Below the pieces are notes generated by a model. That model ran no database searches. It was not told the DNA's origin and was given only the letters and a program-made list of their open reading frames with translations. 8,412 nucleotides of DNA, from contig DATKMG010000121.1 in NCBI GenBank assembly GCA_035541995.1, positions 1 to 8,412 on the forward strand, given 5' to 3'. This document shows, piece after piece, positions 1 to 6,064 of this stretch (position 1 is its first letter; each line of letters begins with the position of its first letter). The translations under genes were made by a program, and so were the position numbers. Origin of the DNA: DATKMG01 sp035541995 (GTDB lineage Bacteria > Acidobacteriota > Terriglobia > Versatilivoradales > Versatilivoraceae).

Positions 1-786
1 GTCATCGAGATCACCACCGTGAAGGACAGGTCGGTCCGCCAGAAGGCCAGGCAGATGTTGGCCTCCAGCGGAATGACGGTTGCTTACGGGGGACAGCCTG
101 TCCAACTGGTGAACAAATTGAACTTGAACAGTTTCGATTCCCCCGAACGCCAGAAGGCTCTTGAAATGTGCAAAGCTTGCGTTGATGAAGCTTTGGAAAT
201 GGGAGCGGTGGGCGTCGCCTTCCTCAGTGGGGCAGATCCTGGGGAAGCAAGGCGCCGAGAGGCTACTGACATCCTGGTGGATTCCCTCAGCCAGTTGTGC
301 GCTCACGCGGCCAGCAAGGGAAATATCAAGGTCGTCCTGGAGACTTTTGATCGGGACATCGACAAGAAAGCGCTGATTGGTCCTAATTCAGAGGCGGCGG
401 CACTGTCGGCCCGTATCCGTCGGAACCATAAAAACTTTGGGCTAATGCTCGATTTGAGCCATTTTCCGTTGCAACATGAAACACCGCAGCAGGCTCTTCA
501 CGCAGCCAAGGATCATCTGGTTCACGCCCACATGGGAAACTGCATGATGCGAGATCCCCAGCTCTCAGGGTACGGAGACCAGCATCCCCGTTTCGGAATT
601 CCTGGTGGAGAAAATGGGGTTCCACAACTGGCGGAATACCTGCGAGCGCTCATGGAGATCGGTTATTTGAGTGAGAAGAACCCTCAGATCCTTAGCTTTG
701 AAGTCAAACCTTTAGGTGACGAAAGTAGTGGAGTCGTTATCGCCAATGCGAAACGTGCCCTACGCGATGCCTGGCATATGGTCTGA
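1..786 (+). CDS. Sugar phosphate isomerase/epimerase, TIM-barrel (5'-truncated)
   Basis: This is the C-terminal part of a xylose-isomerase-like TIM-barrel protein (AP endonuclease 2 / D-tagatose 3-epimerase superfamily), expected to interconvert a free or phosphorylated ketose or aldose in the cytoplasm using a divalent metal. The frame is open from base 1 (VIEITT...), so the GTG at 19 is an internal Val and the first strands of the barrel lie outside the window. Counting that Val as residue 1, plausible metal ligands are Glu108 (VLETFD), Asp145 (LDLSH), His171 (VHAHMGN) and Glu228 (SFEVKP). His148 fits the usual DxxH, and His189/Arg191 (DQHPRFG) lie where the family has a substrate-contacting arginine. 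The 26-residue Asp-to-His spacing agrees with D-tagatose 3-epimerases as I remember them. The ligand set looks intact, so the enzyme is probably active. The substrate cannot be read from sequence. Location upstream of transketolase and xylulokinase suggests a pentose. Stop TGA at 784-786. Confidence 0.85.
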   Translation, partial: VIEITTVKDRSVRQKARQMLASSGMTVAYGGQPVQLVNKLNLNSFDSPERQKALEMCKACVDEALEMGAVGVAFLSGADPGEARRREATDILVDSLSQLCAHAASKGNIKVVLETFDRDIDKKALIGPNSEAAALSARIRRNHKNFGLMLDLSHFPLQHETPQQALHAAKDHLVHAHMGNCMMRDPQLSGYGDQHPRFGIPGGENGVPQLAEYLRALMEIGYLSEKNPQILSFEVKPLGDESSGVVIANAKRALRDAWHMV

Positions 787-1013
787 AGTTGTTGGCCAAA
801 AGACTGACCAATTGATTCTTTAGATTCGTCGGGAGAAAACTTAGCGAAGAACATCCCCGATCGCATTCAATAAAAGTATAAACACTTTGTGACGGGAACG
901 GATGTGCCGGAATGTAGGACGGCTTCAGGCGCCGTCATAGGCAGCCAAAGCACAGCCCGGGCGGCCATGCTTCTCTCGCCACCCAGGATATTCATATTAA
1001 TTAAGGAGGCTTT
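787..1013 (+). promoter_or_regulatory. Intergenic region / 5' leader upstream of tkt with small hairpin
   Basis: This 227-bp gap holds no convincing gene. It contains a 6-bp perfect stem, GACGGC (918-923) with GCCGTC (931-936), around a 7-nt loop and preceded by TGTAGG. The 8-bp palindrome GCCCGGGC lies at 955-962. A TATAAA hexamer at 877-882 resembles a -10 box but has no -35 partner at normal spacing. The tkt ribosome site AAGGAGG is at 1003-1009, 4 nt before the ATG. A 13-codon ATG-initiated frame at 902-940 ends just past the hairpin. The stretch may be the tkt promoter and leader, or it may contain a degraded extragenic palindromic repeat. Which of these is right is not decidable from one copy. 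Confidence 0.4.
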
Positions 1014-3074
1014 ATGCCAATTATAGATTCGAAGACTGGAAAACTTCGGAAGGAATATAACGTAGAGGACCTTAAAGAGGCGGCGCGACAAATGCGGGGC
1101 TTCAATCTGGTGGCCTTGGCGGCTGCAGGCTCGGGACATGCGGGCGGTACGTTGTCCATTATGGATATCACCGCGGCCCTGTACCTTAAAGTCGCCCAGC
1201 ATGATCCCAGGGATCCGTCCTGGCCTGACCGTGACCGGATTGTCTGGTCCACTGGACATAAGGCCCCGGCTTTGTATGTGGGATTAGGGATGTCTGGTTA
1301 CTTTGATGTTGCTGAAGTAGTGAAATTGCGCAAGCTATACAGCCCTTTTCAGGGGCATCCTCATTGGCTCAAATTGGAGGGAGTGGAAGTCTCAACAGGC
1401 TCGCTCGGACAGGGCCTCTCCATTGCAGTAGGAATCGCCTATGCCGGTAGAATGAACAAGAAGAACTATCGCGTGTATTCCATCAATGGTGACGGGGAAT
1501 TGCAGGAGGGCCAGATTTGGGAAGCAGCGATGGAAGCGGGAAATTACGGACTGGATAGTCTCTGCTGCATTGTAGACAAGAACCGTCTTCAAATTGATGG
1601 GTGGGTGAAAGATGTTCAAGATATTGATCCCCTGCGAGACAAGTTCGAGAGCTTCAAGTGGAATGTCATAGAGTGCGACGGACACGACATGGCGCAAATT
1701 CTCGATGCGTTTGAAAAAGCCGCCTCCTTCAAGGGGAAGCCTTCGGTCATCCTTGCGCATACGATCAAGGGGAAGGGAGTAGGATTTATGGAAAACATTG
1801 CCGGTTGGCACGGCAGATCCCCTACGGTCGACGAACTTAAGAAGGCTGTTCCGGAACTGGGGCTGGATTGGGAAAGTTTTCAGGTTCCGGCTCTACTGAA
1901 ACGCGCGCAGGATTATCAAAAAGAGGCCGAAGCACAATTACAGAAGAAGATCCCCGTTTTTAGCCGGGATTACTTTTGGAACCGGCAACCCAACATGAAA
2001 GTTGAGATGTCTCCCACCCGTATGGGATTTGGAAAGGCACTGGCTGAACAAGGTGAAGACAGGCGGATTGTCTGCATTGGGGCTGACATTTCTGCCTCTA
2101 TTACAATCAACCAGTTCTATGAAAAGCATCCTGAGCGAAAGGACCGTTGGATCTCGGCCGGCATTGCTGAACAATCTTCCACGGCCTTGGCTGCCGGCTT
2201 GGCGAAGGAAGGGAAACTGCCCGTGTACGGTAACTATGGTGTTTTCTCGGTGGGCAGAAACTTGGATCAAATCCGCACGACGATCTGTTATGGCAACTTG
2301 AACGTTTTTATCGTGGGAGCTCACGGAGGTGTTTCGGTTGGACCGGATGGAGCAACCCACCAAAGCCTCGAAGATTTATTCCAGATTTGCGGGCTTCCCA
2401 ATATGCACGTTTCAGTTCCCTGTGATGTGGTTGAAACCCAACGTGCCACCCGGCACATGCTCTTTGATGTGGTCGGGCCAAAGTATATCCGATTTGCGCG
2501 TGAAGCAACCCCCATAGTTACCAACGAAAGAACTCCCTTTGAGTGGGGGGTTGCCAATGTCTATCGCTATCGGGGCGAGAAGGAGAAGTTCATGGATGCC
2601 TTTTCGGTCTGCCTGGCAACGGATTACCACTGTGAAAACGAAGATATCTCGATTATTGCCTGCGGCCCGGAAGTTCCGGAGGCCTTGCGTGCAGCCTGGA
2701 TCCTCAAGGAAGACTTTGGCATCGAAACCCGGGTTGTCAACATGCATACGCTGAAACCGCTGGATGAAAAGGCCATCCTTAGGGCGGGACTTGAGACCAG
2801 CATCGTTCTCACTGCGGAAGAACATCAAGTAGGCGGCTTGGGCAACCAGGTGGCAGGAATCCTGATGCAATCAGTGGCAATCTATTCCAAACCGGTGCTC
2901 ATGGGAATGATCGGAGTCAAAGACCGGTTTGGTGAGTCCGGTGCCCCCTGGGAACTCATGTGGGAATTTGAGGTTTCGGGAGAACATATCGCCCGAAAAG
3001 CGAAAGATCTTGTTGACGTGCTGAAGATGAAGGTCGAGCAGAATTGGCTCGAAACCGTTCAAAAAAGGGGATGA
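1014..3074 (+). CDS. tkt: Transketolase, single chain
   Basis: Thiamine-diphosphate enzyme of the non-oxidative pentose phosphate pathway (EC 2.2.1.1). It moves a two-carbon ketol unit from a ketose phosphate such as xylulose 5-phosphate to an aldose phosphate. At 686 residues it is full length. The N-terminal ThDP domain shows GSGHAGG (His42), GHKAPA (His82), TGSLGQG (128-134), the ThDP/Mg motif from GDG (159-161) to Asn190, and AHTIKGKG (His249). The pyrimidine domain carries AGIAEQSS with the probable catalytic Glu386, GAHGGVSVGPDGATHQ (435-450) and R495. The C-terminal domain (about 545-686) includes AEEHQVGGLGNQ. The motif wording (SPFQGHP, NGDGELQEGQIWEA) resembles the N-subunits of split two-gene transketolases more than E. 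coli TktA, here as one chain. Relative to split C-subunits, about 25 extra residues sit near 515-542. The ATG has a strong AAGGAGG 4 nt upstream. It appears to be the first gene of an operon with the dehydrogenase 4 nt downstream. Confidence 0.95.
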   Translation: MPIIDSKTGKLRKEYNVEDLKEAARQMRGFNLVALAAAGSGHAGGTLSIMDITAALYLKVAQHDPRDPSWPDRDRIVWSTGHKAPALYVGLGMSGYFDVAEVVKLRKLYSPFQGHPHWLKLEGVEVSTGSLGQGLSIAVGIAYAGRMNKKNYRVYSINGDGELQEGQIWEAAMEAGNYGLDSLCCIVDKNRLQIDGWVKDVQDIDPLRDKFESFKWNVIECDGHDMAQILDAFEKAASFKGKPSVILAHTIKGKGVGFMENIAGWHGRSPTVDELKKAVPELGLDWESFQVPALLKRAQDYQKEAEAQLQKKIPVFSRDYFWNRQPNMKVEMSPTRMGFGKALAEQGEDRRIVCIGADISASITINQFYEKHPERKDRWISAGIAEQSSTALAAGLAKEGKLPVYGNYGVFSVGRNLDQIRTTICYGNLNVFIVGAHGGVSVGPDGATHQSLEDLFQICGLPNMHVSVPCDVVETQRATRHMLFDVVGPKYIRFAREATPIVTNERTPFEWGVANVYRYRGEKEKFMDAFSVCLATDYHCENEDISIIACGPEVPEALRAAWILKEDFGIETRVVNMHTLKPLDEKAILRAGLETSIVLTAEEHQVGGLGNQVAGILMQSVAIYSKPVLMGMIGVKDRFGESGAPWELMWEFEVSGEHIARKAKDLVDVLKMKVEQNWLETVQKRG

Positions 3075-3078
3075 CATT

Positions 3079-4053
3079 TTGAATAGCAAGAAGATTTTTG
3101 TAACGAGACGGATCCCTCAGCCTGGGTTGGACCTGCTAAAGGATTTCAATGTCAGCATTAATCTTGAAGACCGGGTCCTCTCCAGAGACGAGCTTATTGC
3201 CGGCGCCAAAGGAAAGGACGCGGTGCTTTGTCTATTGACAGATCCCATCAATGGCGAAGTCATGGACGCTGTTCCTTCCGTGAGGATCTTTGCCAATTAT
3301 GCTGTGGGGTTCGACAACATTGACTTGGAAGCTGCCACCCAACGGAAAATTGTGGTAACCAATACACCCGGTGTCCTGACCGACACAACGGCGGATACAG
3401 CCTGGACACTGTTGATGACCGCCGCGCGGCGGGTCGTCGAATCTGACACGTTTACCCGTGCGGGCAAATTCAAAGGGTGGGGTCCCATGATGTTCCTTGG
3501 GGTCGACATCCATGAAAAGACCCTCGGGATCATCGGCATGGGTCGGATCGGCCAGGCAGTGGCCTGGAGATCCCGCGGCTTCAACATGAGGATAATCTAT
3601 ACAGACAGGAAACGGATTGCGCCGGAGCTCGAGAAGATGCTGAGGGCGACCTTCGTCACGCTGGATGAACTTTTGAGCGAGTCTGATTTTGTCTCTTTGC
3701 ATGTCCCGCTGCGCCGCTCGACCCACCACCTGATTGGAAAAAAGCAATTGGAGATGATGAAGAAGACGGCTGTGTTAGTGAATACTTCCAGAGGGCCCGT
3801 CATCGACGAGAAGGCTCTAGTTGAAGCTCTGAAAAATCAAGTGATTTTTGCAGCAGGCTTGGACGTCTATGAACACGAGCCCTTGTTGGCACCGGGATTG
3901 GCTTACCTCGATAACGTGGTGGTAGTTCCGCACATCGGAAGCGCCAGCATCGACACGCGTTCCAAAATGGCTACCATTGCAGCCAGCAATATTGTGGCCT
4001 TCTTCAACGGCGAAAAGCCTCCCAATATATTGAATCCCGATGTGCTCTTGTAA
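3079..4053 (+). CDS. D-2-hydroxyacid dehydrogenase (glyoxylate/hydroxypyruvate reductase-like)
   Basis: A 324-residue NAD(P)-dependent D-isomer-specific 2-hydroxyacid dehydrogenase, likely reducing glyoxylate, hydroxypyruvate or a similar 2-keto acid. The fold order is typical: an N-terminal half of the catalytic domain (1-98, NYAVGFDNID), the Rossmann domain (about 99-283) with GMGRIG at 153-158, and a return to the catalytic domain. The catalytic triad is present: Arg238 (NTSRGPVID), Glu267 (YEHEP) and His285 (PHIGSAS). After the second beta strand the sequence is YTDRKR: Asp176 favours NAD, while the following Arg-Lys-Arg could bind the NADP phosphate, so cofactor choice is open. The start is a TTG only 4 nt after the transketolase stop, with AAAGGGG at 3064-3070 inside the end of tkt as ribosome site. 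No ATG or GTG nearby would preserve the conserved KIFVTRRIPQPG start. The tight spacing implies translation coupled to tkt. Erythronate 4-phosphate or phosphoglycerate dehydrogenase are less likely: both are longer with extra C-terminal domains. Confidence 0.9.
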   Translation: MNSKKIFVTRRIPQPGLDLLKDFNVSINLEDRVLSRDELIAGAKGKDAVLCLLTDPINGEVMDAVPSVRIFANYAVGFDNIDLEAATQRKIVVTNTPGVLTDTTADTAWTLLMTAARRVVESDTFTRAGKFKGWGPMMFLGVDIHEKTLGIIGMGRIGQAVAWRSRGFNMRIIYTDRKRIAPELEKMLRATFVTLDELLSESDFVSLHVPLRRSTHHLIGKKQLEMMKKTAVLVNTSRGPVIDEKALVEALKNQVIFAAGLDVYEHEPLLAPGLAYLDNVVVVPHIGSASIDTRSKMATIAASNIVAFFNGEKPPNILNPDVLL

Positions 4054-4054
4054 A

Positions 4055-4169
4055 ATTCCCCCTTGGTAAAGGGGGTCGGCAGCGGAGGCTGCCGGGGGGT
4101 TATCTCTTTATCGAGAGAACTGGCCAGTGCGGAACAGAGAAACCCCCTCGCCCCCTTCAAAGGGGGAAT
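4055..4169. repeat. Folded inverted-repeat element (MITE/REP-like)
   Basis: A 115-bp element starts 2 nt after the dehydrogenase stop. Its ends are perfect 10-bp inverted repeats: ATTCCCCCTT at 4055-4064 and AAGGGGGAAT at 4160-4169. A second nested pair is GGGGGTT (4095-4101) with AACCCCC (4141-4147). Local hairpins are CCCCCTT/AAGGGGG (4058-4064/4069-4075, 4-nt loop), CGGCAGC/GCTGCCG (4077-4083/4088-4094, 4-nt loop), TCTCT/AGAGA (4103-4107/4114-4118) and CCCCCT/AGGGGG (4151-4156/4161-4166, 4-nt loop). No protein is encoded and no clear target-site duplication is seen. From memory, elements with CCCCCTT...AAGGGGG ends and a GGGGG/CCCCC core recur between genes in many bacterial phyla. As RNA it would form a strong structure at the end of the tkt operon and could act as a 3' stabiliser or weak terminator, although it lacks a U-tract. 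Confidence 0.75.
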
Positions 4170-4205
4170 CAGAATTCATATGTCGTTATGTATAGTTCCG
4201 TCTCT

Positions 4206-4218
4206 CCTTCGAGGAAGG
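4206..4218 (+). promoter_or_regulatory. Small hairpin covering the xylB ribosome binding site
   Basis: CCTTC (4206-4210), loop GAG, then GAAGG (4214-4218) form a perfect 5-bp stem whose right side is the purine-rich Shine-Dalgarno stretch GAGGAAGG. The site ends 10 nt before the xylB ATG at 4229. Pairing could lower translation initiation. The stem is short, so this may be chance. Confidence 0.35.
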
Positions 4219-4228
4219 CTTCATTCGT

Positions 4229-5794
4229 ATGACCTACTACCTTGGCATTGATGTGGGAACCACCGGAACGCGCGCAGTCCTGATGAATGAAAAAGGCGCC
4301 GTCGCGGGAGGCCAATCGGCCGACCATTCGGCAATCAGCTCACCACAGCCGCAATGGGCGGAACAAAACCCTGAAGAATGGTGGGCCGCGACCAAGACAG
4401 CCGTTGCCGGGGTCCTCCGCAAAACCGGTACGCCTGGGAAAAATGTCAGAGCTATTGGCCTCTCCGGCCAGATGCATGGCCTCGTCTTGCTCGACAAGGT
4501 GCATCAGGTTCTGAGGCCTTCCATCATCTGGTGCGATCAGCGTTGCCAGGCGGAAGCTGATGAGATCACTCAGAAGGTCGGTTTCGATCGGCTGATTGAG
4601 ATTACTTGTAACCCGGCACTGACTGGATTCACGGCGCCAAAGTTAATTTGGGTTCGAAACCATGAACCTGGAGTATACGCGAAGATTGACAAGGTGCTAT
4701 TGCCCAAGGACTATGTGCGGTTCCGGTTAACGGGGGAGTTTGCCTCGGAAGTGTCTGATTCCTCGGGAACCACAATGTTCGATGTGGTTAATCGTCGTTG
4801 GTCTGCAGACATTCTGCGGTTGCTCGAGGTGAACCCTGACTGGCTGCCAACAGTTCGGGAATCGATAGAAGTCACCGGTCAGCTTACGGCAGAAGTGGCT
4901 CGGGAGCTGACCTTGAATGCAGGGACACCCGTTGTTGGTGGTGGTGGCGATCAAGCTTCGGGAGGGACGGGGAACGGAGTTGTTTCTCCCGGCATAGTCT
5001 CAAGCACAATTGGGACATCGGGAGTAGTTTTTGCCTTCATGGAAAAACCGGCGCGTGACCAACAGGGAAGAGTTCACACATTCTGCCACGCTGTCCCGGG
5101 GAAATGGCACGTCATGGGAGTAACTCAGGGGGCCGGCCTGTCGCTGCGCTGGTTTCGTGACCAATTTGGAGGGCAAGAGGTGAGTTTCAGTTCCTTGCTA
5201 CAACAGGATCCATATGAATTGTTGACCGCTCAGGCCGCCCAGGCCACGCCCGGTTGTGAAGGACTCATCTTCCTTCCCTATCTGATGGGCGAAAGAACTC
5301 CGCATCTTGATCCCAACGCTAAAGGTGTACTATTTGGCCTCACCGGGCGTCATAACCGGGCGGATGTGCTTCGAGCTATCCTTGAAGGAGTGGCTTACAG
5401 TCTGAAGGATTCCTTTGAAATATTCGCGCAAATGGGAGTCCCAGTTACTCAAGTTCGTGCATCTGGGGGAGGAGGAAAAAGTGCTCTATGGCGACAGATC
5501 CAGGCCGACATTTTTGGCACCGAGATCTGCACTGTGGCGACGGATGAAGGCGCGGCTTTTGGAGCTGCGATCCTGGCAGCAGTTGGGACTGGCGGTTTTT
5601 CCAGCGTCGAGCAGGCTTGTCAGCAAGCCATCAGTCTCGCGAACTTCACCAGCCCGAGGCCTGAGAACAGTCGGCGCTATCAAGACTATTACCAGGTCTA
5701 TCGATCCCTGTACAGTGCGCTTAAGCCTCAATTCGATAAGATCACGTCGATCGTGGCAGGGAATAGGAAACAGGGAATAGGGGATAGGGGATAG
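4229..5794 (+). CDS. xylB: Xylulokinase, FGGY family
   Basis: ATP-dependent D-xylulose kinase (EC 2.7.1.17) giving D-xylulose 5-phosphate, the entry point of xylose and related sugars into the pentose phosphate pathway. FGGY features in order: phosphate-1 loop DVGTTGTR (8-15), QWAEQNPEEWW (42-52), the xylulokinase-typical SGQMHG (79-84), GFTAPKL (133-139), KVLLPKDY (155-162), GGGGD with catalytic Asp241, phosphate-2 IGTSG (261-265), GERTPHLDPNAKGVLFGL (354-371) and adenosine-loop GGGGKS (413-418). These wordings match E. coli XylB closely as I recall it, so xylulose is favoured over glycerol, ribulose or fuculose. The protein is 521 residues, against about 484 in E. coli. The natural end is probably near residue 510. 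Residues 511-521 (GNRKQGIGDRG) are encoded by a purine-rich repeat that also supplies the TAG stop. The start is ATG 4229, with GAGGAAGG upstream. It is separated from the tkt operon by 175 bp of repeat-containing DNA. Confidence 0.95.
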   Translation: MTYYLGIDVGTTGTRAVLMNEKGAVAGGQSADHSAISSPQPQWAEQNPEEWWAATKTAVAGVLRKTGTPGKNVRAIGLSGQMHGLVLLDKVHQVLRPSIIWCDQRCQAEADEITQKVGFDRLIEITCNPALTGFTAPKLIWVRNHEPGVYAKIDKVLLPKDYVRFRLTGEFASEVSDSSGTTMFDVVNRRWSADILRLLEVNPDWLPTVRESIEVTGQLTAEVARELTLNAGTPVVGGGGDQASGGTGNGVVSPGIVSSTIGTSGVVFAFMEKPARDQQGRVHTFCHAVPGKWHVMGVTQGAGLSLRWFRDQFGGQEVSFSSLLQQDPYELLTAQAAQATPGCEGLIFLPYLMGERTPHLDPNAKGVLFGLTGRHNRADVLRAILEGVAYSLKDSFEIFAQMGVPVTQVRASGGGGKSALWRQIQADIFGTEICTVATDEGAAFGAAILAAVGTGGFSSVEQACQQAISLANFTSPRPENSRRYQDYYQVYRSLYSALKPQFDKITSIVAGNRKQGIGDRG

Positions 5795-5800
5795 GGAATA
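5759..5800 (+). repeat. Short tandem GGGAATAG/GGGATAG repeat tract
   Basis: Degenerate tandem units on the + strand: GGGAATAG (5759-5766), a GAAACA interruption, GGGAATAG (5773-5780), GGGATAG (5781-5787), GGGATAG (5788-5794) and a partial GGAATA (5795-5800). The tract covers the final codons and the TAG stop of xylB and directly abuts the CACAGAG-type repeat starting at 5803. From memory, similar GGGAATAGG arrays are common between genes in some Acidobacteriota and related genomes; their function is unknown. Confidence 0.75.
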
Positions 5801-5802
5801 TC

Positions 5803-5820
5803 ACCACAGAGAACACAAAG
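5803..5820 (+). repeat. CACAGAG-type extragenic repeat, left arm
   Basis: ACCACAGAGAACACAAAG on the + strand. It matches the reverse complement of 5992-6009 at 17 of 18 positions. It begins 8 nt after the xylB stop, immediately beyond the GGGATAG tract. With the other arm it forms an inverted repeat around 171 bp of non-coding DNA. Confidence 0.7.
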
Positions 5821-5980
5821 GATTGTTGGATAAGAGCAAGTTGTTATTGAAATGAAGAGGGATGAAAGAGATTTGTTATCCTCCAAGTTAGGTGTTTCAG
5901 CTGAGTGGAGTTATCCAATCTCGCCTGACCCACATTGCCTCTAGGTCCTGATAGATGAAATAGAGAGATTGTTTATTTGA
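5821..5980. other. Non-coding spacer between the inverted repeat arms
   Basis: No coding frame with a recognisable product is seen on either strand. Short complementary segments occur: GGATAA (5828-5833) with TTATCC (5876-5881), and CAATCTC (5916-5922) with GAGATTG (5965-5971), with GACC/GGTC (5927-5930/5944-5947) inside. These could make a loose secondary structure, but 6-7-bp matches over such distances can be chance. Together with its flanks this forms the 270-bp xylB-ROK intergenic region. A promoter for the kinase is expected here, but none is convincing. Confidence 0.4.
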
Positions 5981-6010
5981 TTCTCTGCGAACTTTGTGTC
6001 CTCTGTGGTT
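5981..6010 (-). repeat. CACAGAG-type extragenic repeat, right arm
   Basis: Read on the minus strand, 6010 down to 5981 has three degenerate heptamer-like units (CACAGAG, CACAAAG, GCAGAGA) at roughly 10-nt steps. Bases 5992-6009 pair with 5803-5820 with one mismatch in 18. The pattern resembles, from memory, a widespread family of extragenic repeats of the type CACAGAG-GA-CACAGAG found in several environmental phyla. Confidence 0.7.
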
Positions 6011-6064
6011 GAAAAGAGAGTTGGAGCTCTGCGACGCAGGAAGGGATAACTCAATAACATCACC

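Noticed and set aside
19..786. GTG at 19 as the true start of the first gene
   Set aside because: The frame is open to base 1 with family-like sequence (VIEITT), and the barrel would lack its first strands; truncation by the window edge is more likely.
793..815. Rho-independent terminator after the isomerase gene (TTGGCC...GACCAA)
   Set aside because: The stem has a mismatch, is only about 5 bp and lacks a real T-run.
877..882. TATAAA as a tkt promoter -10 box
   Set aside because: No -35-like hexamer at 15-19 nt upstream; AT-rich hexamers are expected by chance.
867..1259. 130-codon minus-strand frame across the tkt start
   Set aside because: Overlaps the tkt ribosome site and conserved N-terminus; low-complexity composition and no domain, so a shadow frame.
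4063..4251. 62-codon plus-strand frame between the dehydrogenase and xylB
   Set aside because: It is a translation of the inverted-repeat element and overlaps the xylB start; no ribosome site.
5759..5800. CRISPR array
   Set aside because: Units are 7-8 nt and contiguous with no unique spacers and no cas genes.
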